A DNA stretch of 31,785 nt from DASXPG01 sp036493755 (GCA_036493755.1 DASXPG010000128.1:1-31785); one strand, 5' to 3'. Counted from the first letter of the stretch, positions 10,628 through 18,050 are shown. The notes: generated from the letters alone by a model not told the origin. Numbers and translations are program-made.

Positions 10628-11901
10628 CCGCCCTTCCGGCGCACGACGCACGACTTCCGACTCACGATCCCTTTGCCGAGATCCATCCTCCGCTGACGAC
10701 CGACGCCGCGCTGGCCGAATCGCATCGCTGCCTCTACTGCTACGATGCGCCGTGCACCCGGGCCTGCCCGACCCACATCGACGTGCCGGCCTTCATCAAG
10801 AAGATCGCTTCGGGCAATCTCACCGGCTCGGCGCGCACCATTCTCGACGCCAACCCGATGGGCCATTCCTGCGCCCGCGCCTGTCCCGTCGAGGTGATGT
10901 GTGAGGGCGCGTGCGTGATGAACGACCGCGATGAGAAACCGATCAACATCGCGCTGCTGCAGCGTCACGCGACCGACTACGCGCTGGCGAAGGACCTTCA
11001 TCTCTTCGCGCCGGGGCCGGCGACCGGCCGGAAGGTCGCCATCATCGGCGCCGGCCCCGCGGGCTTGTCGTGCGCGCAGGACCTGCGGCGCCGCGGCCAC
11101 GCCGTCACCATCTTCGAATCGCGCCGTGAGCCGGGTGGCCTCAACACCTGCGGCATCGCCGAATACAAGCTGCGCGCGCCGACGGCATTGGCCGAAGCCC
11201 GGATGGTGCTCGAGCTGGGCGCGACGCTGAAGACCGGCGTCAGCGTCGGGCGCGACGTGATGCTCGATGCGCTGCTGAAGGATTTCGACGCCGTCTTCGT
11301 CGCCATCGGACTGGGCGCGACCAAGTCGTTAGGCATTCCGGGCGAGCAGCTCGAAGGCGTGGTGGACGCCCTCACCTTCATCGAGGTGCTCAAGCTGCGC
11401 CGCGCCCAGGTGAAAGTCGGCCGCCACGTCGTGGTGATCGGGGCCGGCAATACCGCGATCGACGCCGTCACCCAGGCCAAACGGCTGGGCGCCGAGTCGA
11501 GCACCATCGTCTACCGGCGGGGCGAAGAGGACATGCCCTGCTACGACTACGAGTACGAGCTGGGCAAGGCCGATGGCTGCGCCTTCCGGTTTCACTGCAC
11601 GCCCTTGGAAGTACTCGGTCGACAGTCGACGGTCGACGGTCAACCGCAAGCCGTCAGCCGTCAGCCGTCAACCGTCACCGGCTTGCGGGTCCGAACCCCC
11701 GCTGGCGAAGAAGTCATTCCCTGCGACATGGTCATCAAGGCGCTGGGACAGGTGCCGCGGACCGACTTCACCATTCCGGCCGATCATCCCAAGCTCTTCA
11801 TCGGCGGGGATTGCGCCAACGGCGGGGCCGAGATCGTCAACGCGGCGGCCGAGGGGAAAGAGGCGGCGCGCAAGATCAACGCGATGCTGGGAGGCAACTG
11901 A
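10624..11901 (+). CDS. preT: NAD-dependent dihydropyrimidine dehydrogenase, PreT subunit
   Basis: A 425-residue flavoprotein related to the N-terminal half of eukaryotic DPD and the GltD small subunit. With PreA it reduces uracil or thymine to the dihydro form using NAD(P)H. N-terminal iron-sulfur cysteines: C36, C39, C44, C48 (CLYCYDAPCTRACP) and C83, C87, C93, C97. An FAD Rossmann motif (VAIIGAGPAGLS, about 139) and an NAD(P)H motif (VVVIGAGNTAID, about 269) are intact, as is the C-terminal GGD...GGAEIVNAAAEG. Start chosen at ATG 10624: GGAGG lies 7 nt upstream and it overlaps the NCS1 stop by 4 nt. Odd: residues about 332-352 (after EVLG) are a Gln/Ser/Thr/Val-rich insert encoded by a heptamer repeat, and the first 15 residues also come from repeat sequence. 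Confidence 0.92.
11618..11678. repeat. Paired inverted heptamer arrays inside preT
   Basis: The left array, 11618-11645, is four 7-nt units of GTCGACR type (the last is GTCAACC). After a 5-nt spacer the right array, 11651-11678, is four units of CCGTCAN type. Left and right are roughly reverse complements (20 of 31 positions over 11616-11646 versus 11651-11681), so a hairpin is possible. The element is in frame, free of stops, and adds about 20 residues (RQSTVDGQPQAVSRQPSTVT) at a point where family members have a short surface loop. Architecture is the same as the element at 10577-10669. Confidence 0.8.
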
Positions 11902-11903
11902 CC

Positions 11904-13202
11904 GTGGCCGACCTCTCCGTCAATTTCGCCGGGATCCGCTCTCCCAATCCCTTCTGGCTCGCGTCGGGACCGCCCGCCAATACCTATGGCCAGGTGGCGC
12001 GCGCCTTCGACGCCGGCTGGGGCGGCGCGGTCTGGAAGACGCTCGGCGAGCCGATCATCAATGTCTATTCACGCTATGGCTCGATCGATTTCGGCGGCCA
12101 GCGGATGGCGGGGCTCAACAACATCGAGCTCATCACCGACCGGCCCCTGGACGACAACCTGAAGGAAATCGCCGAGGTCAAGCGGAACTACCCGAAACAC
12201 GCCGTGATCGTTTCGCTGATGGTGGAGAGCAAGCGCGAGGCGTGGCACGAGATCATGAAGCGGACCGAAGACACCGGCGCCGACGGCGTCGAGCTGAACT
12301 TCGGTTGTCCCCACGGGATGAGCGAGCGCGGCATGGGCGCGGCGGTGGGCCAGGTGCCCGACTACGCCTGCCAGATCACCCAATGGGTGAAAGAAGTGGC
12401 CACGATTCCGGTGATCGTGAAGCTCACCCCCAACGTCACCGATGTGACGTACGTGGCGCGCGCCGCGAAGCAGGGTGGCGCCGACGCGATCTCGCTGATC
12501 AACACCATCAATTCGATCGTGTCGGTGGACCTCGACAGCTTCGCGCCCGATCCCTCGGTGCGCGGCGACGGCAGCCACGGCGGGTACTGCGGTCCGGCGG
12601 TGAAGCCCATCGCGCTCAACATGGTGAGCGCCTGCGCCGCCGATCCCGGCGTCGGCATTCCGATTTCAGGAATCGGCGGCATCTCGACCTGGCGCGACGC
12701 CGCCGAGTTCATCGCGCTCGGCGCGACCAGCGTGCAGGTCTGCACCGCCGCGATGCACTACGGCTTCCGCATCGTCGAAGACATGACCGACGGGTTGTCG
12801 AACTGGATGGACGAAAAGGGCTACCGGACGATCTACGACTTCGCCGGGAAATCGGTGTCGCACGTGCGGAAGTGGGAAGACCTCGACCTCAACTACTTCA
12901 CCGTCGCGAAGATCGACTACGAGAAATGCATCGAGTGCGAGCTCTGCTTCTCGGCCTGCGAGGACGGCGCCCACCAGGCGATCCGCCGCAACGAGCGCGG
13001 CAGCGGCCGGCACGCCGTCGAGATCATCGACGAGGCCTGCGTGGGCTGCAATCTCTGCTCGCTGGTCTGCCCGGTGCAGGGCTGCATTACGATGACGCAG
13101 ATCCCGAACGGAGCACCCAAGGTCACCTGGAAGGACTTCACGGCCGGCAAGGGGAAGCTGGCCGAACGGCCGGAACACTTCCACACCGCGAAGTTCGGCT
13201 AG
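11904..13202 (+). CDS. preA: Dihydropyrimidine dehydrogenase, PreA subunit
   Basis: A 432-residue FMN/iron-sulfur subunit. Start is GTG 11904, with GGGAGG 9 nt upstream and only 2 nt after the preT stop. Residues about 1-310 are a dihydroorotate dehydrogenase-like barrel (NFAGIRSPNPFWLASGP; active-site loop NFGCPHGMSERGMGAAVGQ at 132-150; KLTPNVTDV; SGIGGISTWRDA). The C terminus carries two [4Fe-4S] ferredoxin motifs (CIECELCFSAC and CVGCNLCSLVCP). It pairs with PreT in the first step of the reductive pathway. The DPD loop position that is Cys in animals reads Val148 here; from memory E. coli PreA also has Val. Its TAG shares the tetramer CTAG with the convergent gene. Confidence 0.93.
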   Translation: MADLSVNFAGIRSPNPFWLASGPPANTYGQVARAFDAGWGGAVWKTLGEPIINVYSRYGSIDFGGQRMAGLNNIELITDRPLDDNLKEIAEVKRNYPKHAVIVSLMVESKREAWHEIMKRTEDTGADGVELNFGCPHGMSERGMGAAVGQVPDYACQITQWVKEVATIPVIVKLTPNVTDVTYVARAAKQGGADAISLINTINSIVSVDLDSFAPDPSVRGDGSHGGYCGPAVKPIALNMVSACAADPGVGIPISGIGGISTWRDAAEFIALGATSVQVCTAAMHYGFRIVEDMTDGLSNWMDEKGYRTIYDFAGKSVSHVRKWEDLDLNYFTVAKIDYEKCIECELCFSACEDGAHQAIRRNERGSGRHAVEIIDEACVGCNLCSLVCPVQGCITMTQIPNGAPKVTWKDFTAGKGKLAERPEHFHTAKFG

Positions 13203-13696
13203 ATCGCCACCCGAAGAACCAGCAGAGCGAGCAATGATACGAACGCCGCCCGGCCCAGCGAGACATTGCCGCGCGTGCGAAGCAGCGCCAGCACCTGTCG
13301 ACGAGAGAAGGAGGTCGTCGCCGCTTTTCTGGTGGCGCGCCGCGCCTGCCAGTAGACCAGGTAGTCCCCCAGTAAACCGCCCGCCAGTGCAACGAGCGCG
13401 CACGAAACCACATGCGCCGCCAGCTCGGCCTGGCCCACACCGAGCCCTCGGAAACGTGTCGCCGCCATCGAGCTGAGACCCGCGTATCCCATCGCGGCGA
13501 TGATCTGGAGTCCGAACATTTTCCGGTAGGCGAGCCAGAAAGGGACCAGCGCCGCGGCCCAGTTCCAGGCGCCGAAGGGGGCCCGCCGACTGATCAGCGC
13601 GAAGCCTCTCCGGTAGTGACTCCAGCCACAGCCGACATAGGCCTCGAAAAGCTCCTCGTCAGGCTCGGCGGCAAGTTCTGCTTTTGATCGGGTCAT
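13199..13696 (-). CDS. Small membrane protein, DUF2628-like
   Basis: 165 residues from ATG 13696, with GAGAG a few bases upstream; the reading frame is open further up but into the terminator hairpin of another gene. It has a hydrophilic acidic start (KAELAAEPDEELFEAYVGCG). Then comes the pattern RRGFALISRRAPFGAWNWAAALVPFWLAYRKM followed by two or three more hydrophobic segments, resembling the DUF2628 family of bacterial inner-membrane proteins of unknown function. It is convergent with preA and shares a 4-nt CTAG with it as both stop codons, leaving no room for a terminator between them. There is no evident link to pyrimidine metabolism. Confidence 0.75.
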   Translation of the reverse strand: MTRSKAELAAEPDEELFEAYVGCGWSHYRRGFALISRRAPFGAWNWAAALVPFWLAYRKMFGLQIIAAMGYAGLSSMAATRFRGLGVGQAELAAHVVSCALVALAGGLLGDYLVYWQARRATRKAATTSFSRRQVLALLRTRGNVSLGRAAFVSLLALLVLRVAI

Positions 13697-13764
13697 GATC
13701 TCTCGTGAACGGCCTATTCTCCTACGCACGAGGCTGGAGGATGTTAAGAAAGCACAAAGAAGAA

Positions 13765-13788
13765 GGCCCCGGACCGTAGCCCGGGGCC
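13765..13788 (-). terminator. Rho-independent terminator for the DUF4382-like lipoprotein gene
   Basis: Perfect 8-bp stem GGCCCCGG / CCGGGGCC with an 8-nt loop. Read on the minus strand it is followed by a T-rich tract (TTCTTCTTTGTGCTTTCTT). It lies 32 nt beyond the stop of the minus-strand gene at 13821-14708 and upstream of the next minus-strand gene, so it insulates the two. Confidence 0.85.
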
Positions 13789-13820
13789 AATCTCGCTGAA
13801 GACTCTGCCGCTTCGCTCCC

Positions 13821-14708
13821 CTAGTGCCGCCCACAGGGATGGAGCACCGGCTGGATCACGATCTTCCCGTCACTGGTGACCTTGGCCCCGCGCAGCATGG
13901 TGTTGGGGTCGAAGGCCAGGACGACGTTGGCGCCGGCAGTGCTGAGGGTGAAGCCGGCGTCGGTCATGATTCCCATCACGCTGTCGCGCGATGGAAGCGT
14001 CACATCGTAGGCGGTCCCCGACTGGAAGGTGAAGCCGTTCGACGTGGTGAAGGTGGTATCGAAGTAGATCTTTGCGCTGCTCACGATCAGCCGTGCCGCG
14101 CCATACTCGCCGGTGGGGAGCGTCCCCGAAGCCAGTGTCAGGCCGGTGGTGGTGTCGGTCGGCAACGCCAGCAGGTTGAGGTGCCCCCTGCCAACGATGT
14201 CGAGGCTGTACCATTGCGGCGCCGCCGAGCCCCAGCCGGTGTCGGGCGGAACGAGGCTGTCCGGGCGGAGCGGATGATCGTGCGGACCATCGTCATCACC
14301 CTCGCCGCGCGGACCCATCGGGCCGCCGGGGCCGCCGGGGCCGCCGCCGGGACCAATCGGACCACAGCCGTCACCCGGACCGTGTTCCCCGGGGCGGAAG
14401 CCGCTCACCGAATCGCCGATGGGCGGATGGCAACGGTGGATGGTCGAGTCGGGAAGTACATCCACCCGGGTCACGATCACGATCAGCGAGTCGATCAGCG
14501 CCCGGCGGATGCGCCGGCCGCCGAAGGTCAGCGTGTCCGAGCCGCTCGAGTCGACGGCCGATGCCGAGGCACTGGCCGGCAAGCTGGATTGCGAGATCGC
14601 GAAAGTCGCGCCGACACTGCCGGCGCTCGAGGCTTCGCTGCTGCCGCAGCCGGCGGCGGCGGTGGAGAGCGCCAAGGTCAGTCCCTGGAGTAACAGATGT
14701 CGCTTCAT
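13821..14708 (-). CDS. Lipoprotein with DUF4382-like domain and collagen-like Gly/Pro insert
   Basis: 295 residues starting MKRHLLLQGL, with lipobox LSTAAAGC (lipid-modified Cys about 21). After a Ser/Ala-rich spacer, a DUF4382-like beta domain is visible: RRALIDSLIVIVTRVDVLPD, then YSLDIVGRGHLNLLALPTD, then GTLPTGEYGAARLIVSSAKI. These strands are interrupted by a Gly/Pro/Asp-rich insert (about residues 98-150, with several GPM/GGP triplets and His/Asp runs). The C-terminal strands run to the end. Function unknown; the family is usually a surface lipoprotein. It is divergent from the ECF sigma operon, so it could belong to that regulon, but no shared operator is proven. Confidence 0.75.
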   Translation of the reverse strand: MKRHLLLQGLTLALSTAAAGCGSSEASSAGSVGATFAISQSSLPASASASAVDSSGSDTLTFGGRRIRRALIDSLIVIVTRVDVLPDSTIHRCHPPIGDSVSGFRPGEHGPGDGCGPIGPGGGPGGPGGPMGPRGEGDDDGPHDHPLRPDSLVPPDTGWGSAAPQWYSLDIVGRGHLNLLALPTDTTTGLTLASGTLPTGEYGAARLIVSSAKIYFDTTFTTSNGFTFQSGTAYDVTLPSRDSVMGIMTDAGFTLSTAGANVVLAFDPNTMLRGAKVTSDGKIVIQPVLHPCGRH

Positions 14709-14780
14709 TGAGGTCTCCCGGTGGTCGGATTTCGCTTCGCTGGCCGCGGCCTCGCGGCTGGTCGAGGGACAGACTGTCCT

Positions 14781-14819
14781 GAGGTGACGGAGGTAACGGA
14801 GGTGACGGAGGTGATGGAG
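14781..14819. repeat. Nonamer tandem repeat (GAGGTRAYG) x4
   Basis: Four 9-nt units: GAGGTGACG, GAGGTAACG, GAGGTGACG, GAGGTGATG, then a partial GAG, in the divergent region between the lipoprotein and the sigma factor genes. The unit contains GGAGGT-like runs but is too far from either start to act as a ribosome binding site. It resembles the other short tandem arrays in this window but with period 9. Confidence 0.8.
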
Positions 14820-14826
14820 AATGTGA

Positions 14827-14875
14827 CTTATGACCGCCGCGAGCGTTACCTTCGCCCGTGATGACGAGTCATAAG
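14827..14875 (+). promoter_or_regulatory. Inverted repeat CTTATGAC...GTCATAAG over the sigma factor leader
   Basis: Perfect 8-bp arms at 14827-14834 and 14868-14875 separated by 33 nt. The right arm covers part of the AAGG of the SD that precedes ATG 14882. If transcription begins upstream of 14827 the mRNA could fold and hide that SD; if it begins inside, the arms could be an operator instead. Both readings are inference. Confidence 0.45.
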
Positions 14876-14881
14876 GCAGGA

Positions 14882-15415
14882 ATGGTGGAGCCCGGTGATG
14901 GCGACGCGATCAGGCGGGTGCGGCAGGGCGATGCGGAAGCGTTCCGCGTCATCGTCACCCGGTACCGGCGCCAGTACGGCCGGTACGCGATCGGGCTTAC
15001 GGGCGACGCCGACAGCGCGGCCGATGCGATGCAGGAGGCGTTCATCCGCGCCTGGAGCTCGCTCGATTCCTGCCGCGATGCGGATCGGTTCGGTTCCTGG
15101 TTCTTCAGGATACTGACCAACCAGTGCCACACGGTCCGCAGCCGAAAACGCGATACTGATGATGTGGACCAGATGGAGCTGGCGGCCCCGAGCCGCAGCG
15201 ACGAAACGCTGGAACGCTCGGAGCTGGCCGACGCGCTGGAGGAAGCCATGGGGAAGCTGACCAACGAGCAGCGCGAGGCCTTCGTCCTGAAGCACGTGGA
15301 CGGCAGGTCATATGAAGAAATGGCCGAGCTGCTGGGCACCGGCGTGGACGCCCTGAAGATGCGGGTCCACCGCGCGCGGGAAGCCCTCCGCACGATGATG
15401 GGAGCGCTGCGATGA
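14882..15415 (+). CDS. ECF-family RNA polymerase sigma factor
   Basis: 177 residues from ATG 14882, chosen because AAGGCAGG lies just upstream; GTG 14858 and ATG 14861 are in-frame alternatives without an SD. Region 2 is clear (AFRVIVTRYRRQYGRYAIGL, then DAMQEAFIRAWSSLDSC, RFGSWFFRILTNQC). Region 4 has LTNEQREAFVLKHVDGRSYEEMAELLG and the recognition helix LKMRVHRAREAL. The linker is short, as in the SigE/RpoE type. Its TGA overlaps the next gene's start, the normal arrangement for a sigma/anti-sigma pair. It probably responds to an envelope signal and drives its own operon. Confidence 0.9.
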   Translation: MVEPGDGDAIRRVRQGDAEAFRVIVTRYRRQYGRYAIGLTGDADSAADAMQEAFIRAWSSLDSCRDADRFGSWFFRILTNQCHTVRSRKRDTDDVDQMELAAPSRSDETLERSELADALEEAMGKLTNEQREAFVLKHVDGRSYEEMAELLGTGVDALKMRVHRAREALRTMMGALR

Positions 15416-15993
15416 TGGACACCTTCGACGATCGGCTGGATGAAGCGGCACGGGCGCTCGCCGAGCGGATGCCCGAGCTTGATTCTGCGCTGGATGATCG
15501 GGTGATGTCGACGATCAAACAGTTACCAGTCGCCGCAGTCGCCACAGTAGTCTACGGCAACAAGCCGACAGGAATCCTCGGCTGGTGGACAAAGCCCAAA
15601 CAGATCCGGCCGATCTGGATCGCGGCAGCGATGGCTGCCATGCTCGCGATAGTCGTGCTTTTCCCGCGCGCCAACAAACCGGGCACTACGGCGGCGACTG
15701 CGGCGACTGACACGGTCTACGTGCACTTCTCGCTCACCGCTCCAGCAGCGCGCGCGGTGAGCGTCGCGGGCTCCTTCAATGGATGGAGCACCGCGTCGCT
15801 GCCGCTGCGCCGCGCCAGCGACGGCTCCTGGGAAGCGACGGTTCCCCTTCCGGTGGGCGAGCATCGCTACGAGTTCGTGGTGGACGGCCAGCGCTGGATC
15901 CCCGATCCCTCGGCGCAGTCGCAAGCCGACGACGGGTTCGGCGGCACCAACAGCGTGATCGTCGTGGGACCGAAAGGAGTGGTACGGTCGTGA
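15412..15993 (+). CDS. Probable anti-sigma factor with extracytoplasmic AMPK-type glycogen-binding domain
   Basis: 193 residues. The cytoplasmic N-terminal part (1-65) is acidic and helical, with no HxxxCxxC zinc motif. One membrane helix lies at about 68-85 (IWIAAAMAAMLAIVVLF), and a Thr/Ala linker at 90-100. Residues about 101-186 are an AMPK1-CBM/CBM48-like E-set domain: VSVAGSFNGW, WEATVPLPVGEHRYEFVVDG, W162, DDGFGGTNSVIVV, with Trp125, 140 and 162 matching the sugar-contact type positions. By the positive-inside rule the domain lies outside the cytoplasm. The anti-sigma role is inferred from the 4-nt overlap with the sigma gene, size and topology; no known anti-sigma domain was recognised. 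Confidence 0.75.
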   Translation: MMDTFDDRLDEAARALAERMPELDSALDDRVMSTIKQLPVAAVATVVYGNKPTGILGWWTKPKQIRPIWIAAAMAAMLAIVVLFPRANKPGTTAATAATDTVYVHFSLTAPAARAVSVAGSFNGWSTASLPLRRASDGSWEATVPLPVGEHRYEFVVDGQRWIPDPSAQSQADDGFGGTNSVIVVGPKGVVRS

Positions 15994-16823
15994 GTGATGT
16001 TCTGACAAGTCGGAGCGCGCGGCCGCACGGCGGCGCGGCGCTGTGGCTGCTGTGCATGCTCAGCTTCTGCTCGACGATGCTCTTCGCGCAGGACGTCCGC
16101 GCGCGCCTGGAGTCGCGCGGATTGCCACCCGATCTGGTCGAGCAGGTCACACAAATCGCGGCCGACATTACGGCGCAGGGTCTTCCCACCGAGCCGCTCG
16201 CCGACAAGGCCATCGAAGGCTTCGCCAAGCAGGTCCCGGCGGCCCGCATCGTCGCCGCGCTTCGCCAGTACGGGTCGCGCATGGCCGACGCCCGCAGCGC
16301 GGTGCAGCTGGCCGGGGTCGCCGAGCCGTCGGGGACGCTGATCACCGCCGCCGCCGACGCGATGGGCCGCGGCCTGGCTGCCGGTGAAATCGGCCGCGTG
16401 GTTCGCGCCGCTCCGCACGCCGAGCTGGCAACGCCCGCGCTCACCGTTGCCGCGGCGCTGGCGGCGCAGGGAATGCCGGCGACGGTCGCCGCCGATGTGG
16501 TGGCGCATGCGATCCGGGGCGGCAGCAGTGCGACCCAGATCCTCGATCTCCCATCCGAGGTCCGGGCAATGGAATCGCACGGCATTTCTCCCGATGACGC
16601 CGGGCGGCAGATGCTGCACGGCGGTTCCGGCCCAGGCGGAATGGGCGGCCTGGGGGGACCGGGCAGTGACGGACGCCCCGGCGCCGGGGCCGATGGCCGT
16701 GGTGGCCTGGGGGCGCCGCCTCCGCCGCGTCCCGGCGGACGCGGTCCGGGCGGCGGCTCGGCGGGCGGCGGCGGCCACCCGCCCGGTGGTTCGGGAGAGG
16801 GAGGCCGGCCCGAGCACCCGTGA
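15990..16823 (+). CDS. Exported protein with Gly/Pro-rich C-terminal tail
   Basis: 277 residues from GTG 15990, which overlaps the previous TGA (GTGA) and has AAAGGAG about 10 nt upstream. The N terminus has a membrane-targeting stretch (ALWLLCMLSFCSTMLFAQ), likely a signal peptide cut near FAQ-D. The mature part (about 36-205) is Ala-rich and helical, with recurring motifs such as LESRGLPPDLVEQV, DAMGRGLAAGEIGRVV and LAAQGMPATVAADVV, suggesting degenerate helical repeats of about 40-50 residues. The last 70 residues are almost all Gly, Pro, Arg and Ser. No family recognised. Its place between the probable anti-sigma factor and another exported protein suggests a shared envelope task. Confidence 0.7.
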   Translation: MSDVLTSRSARPHGGAALWLLCMLSFCSTMLFAQDVRARLESRGLPPDLVEQVTQIAADITAQGLPTEPLADKAIEGFAKQVPAARIVAALRQYGSRMADARSAVQLAGVAEPSGTLITAAADAMGRGLAAGEIGRVVRAAPHAELATPALTVAAALAAQGMPATVAADVVAHAIRGGSSATQILDLPSEVRAMESHGISPDDAGRQMLHGGSGPGGMGGLGGPGSDGRPGAGADGRGGLGAPPPPRPGGRGPGGGSAGGGGHPPGGSGEGGRPEHP

Positions 16824-17959
16824 CCCGGGGCGCTTTCGCGTCACTGGCCATCGCGGTGTTTTCGTTTGCTTCCGCGCAACCAGACCCCATCGGTGCCCAG
16901 CAGGTTTCACTCCGGCTGGGCGCTCTGCACGCCCGCTATTCCGATTCCATCAACGGCACCGCCGGCTCGTTAGGCGCCCGGCTGGCGTGGAACGCGCCCC
17001 GCAGCCGCGGCGCCTTCGAGACCAGCTGGGCGCAGTTCTCCGGTGAAGGCGGCGCCGGCCAGGGATGGGGCAGCATCTCCTTCCTTGGCCCGTCGACCCG
17101 CTCCAGCGCCCTCGGCGTACGCGCCGACGGCGTCGCCAATGTGGCCAGCGGCGTTCCGACCAGCGGCTCGGGCAGCGCCGAGATCTACGCCGTGCACGTG
17201 ACGGGGGGCTGGACCTTCGGCGCGAGCGCCGGCGGCGGCGGTGTCCGGAATCTGTCGGCGGTGGAGCTCGGATTGGCGACCGCATCGCTCCAGGCCCGGC
17301 TCGACGTCAGTGGATCCACCGCGTTCACCATCACGGCCGCCACCACCACGGCGCGGGGCACGCACTTCACCGACGCCACGCTCACCGGCGAGTGGCAGAA
17401 CGGCCGCTACCGGCTCAGTGCACTGGCCGCGGCACGGGGCGGCGACCTCTCCTACAAGCCGTGGGCGCAGGCTTGGGGCGGCGCCTCCTTGACTCCACGA
17501 ATCTCCCTCGAGTTTTCGGCGGGAAGCTACCCGCGCGACCTCACCGGATTGGACCATGGCGTCTTCGCCAGCGCCGGTCTTCGGATCAATCTCTCGTCCC
17601 GCAACGTGATGCACGCCGCCGACGCGGTCTCGTCGGCGGCCTTTATCGCGGCCGCGACCAGGGGCATGGCGCTTCGCAGCGGCGACTTCATCGTCGAGCC
17701 GCTGGACAGCGCCGCCACCCGCATCACCCTCCGGGTCGGCTCCGCCGACAGCGTCGCGATCGGCGGCGACTGGAATGAGTGGCGGCCCACCGCAATGGCA
17801 CCGGATGGCGCCGGACGCTGGACCGCGATCATTCCGGCCGGCGCCGGAGCCCATCGATTTGCCCTGAAGATCAACGGCGGCGACTGGTTCGTCCCGGCCA
17901 GCGTCACGAAACTGCCGGACGATTTCGGCGGAGAGGTGGGGCTACTCGTCGTGCACTAG
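16820..17959 (+). CDS. Exported beta-rich protein ending in a second glycogen-binding-like domain
   Basis: 379 residues from GTG 16820, overlapping the preceding TGA by 4 nt. A signal peptide is present (ASLAIAVFSFASAQ). Residues about 28-280 are made of short amphipathic strands rich in Gly, Ser, Ala and Thr (VSLRLGALHARYS, LGARLAWNAPRSRG, YRLSALAAARGG, VFASAGLRINLSS), resembling an outer-membrane beta-barrel or beta-solenoid. The last about 80 residues are an E-set/AMPK-CBM-like domain: ITLRVGSADSVAIGGDWNEW, GRWTAIIPAGAGAHRFALKI, LPDDFGGEVGLLVV, parallel to the domain in the probable anti-sigma factor. This shared domain ties the fourth gene of the operon to the second. Ligand unknown. Confidence 0.7.
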   Translation: MTRGAFASLAIAVFSFASAQPDPIGAQQVSLRLGALHARYSDSINGTAGSLGARLAWNAPRSRGAFETSWAQFSGEGGAGQGWGSISFLGPSTRSSALGVRADGVANVASGVPTSGSGSAEIYAVHVTGGWTFGASAGGGGVRNLSAVELGLATASLQARLDVSGSTAFTITAATTTARGTHFTDATLTGEWQNGRYRLSALAAARGGDLSYKPWAQAWGGASLTPRISLEFSAGSYPRDLTGLDHGVFASAGLRINLSSRNVMHAADAVSSAAFIAAATRGMALRSGDFIVEPLDSAATRITLRVGSADSVAIGGDWNEWRPTAMAPDGAGRWTAIIPAGAGAHRFALKINGGDWFVPASVTKLPDDFGGEVGLLVVH

Positions 17960-17975
17960 CGCGGCAGCGCGGCTT

Positions 17976-17987
17976 GCGCAGCTGCGC
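17976..17987. repeat. 12-bp palindrome GCGCAGCTGCGC
   Basis: A perfect palindrome just after the plus-strand operon and before the convergent RND gene. It has no T tract on either side, so it is not a standard terminator, but it could contribute to 3' end formation or be a protein site. Confidence 0.4.
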
Positions 17988-18002
17988 GCGAGACTAGAAC
18001 CT

Positions 18003-18050
18003 GGTCAAGCGGTCAAGCGGTCAAGCAGTCAAGCAGTCAAGCAGTTGAGC
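18003..18050. repeat. Octamer tandem repeat (GGTCAAGC) x6 overlapping the RND gene stop
   Basis: Six 8-nt units: three GGTCAAGC, two AGTCAAGC and a final AGTTGAGC. On the minus strand this reads as repeated CTTGACTG/CTTGACCG. The array runs into the 3' end of the RND gene and supplies its last codons (RSTA) and its TGA stop at 18039-18037. Units are nearly identical, consistent with slippage or recent spread. Confidence 0.9.

Noticed and set aside
14858..14881. GTG 14858 / ATG 14861 start for the sigma factor
   Set aside because: No SD precedes them, whereas AAGGCAGG precedes ATG 14882; not excluded.
17976..17987. Terminator between the glycogen-binding operon and the RND gene
   Set aside because: The palindrome GCGCAGCTGCGC lacks a T tract on either strand and has no loop, so I list it only as a repeat.
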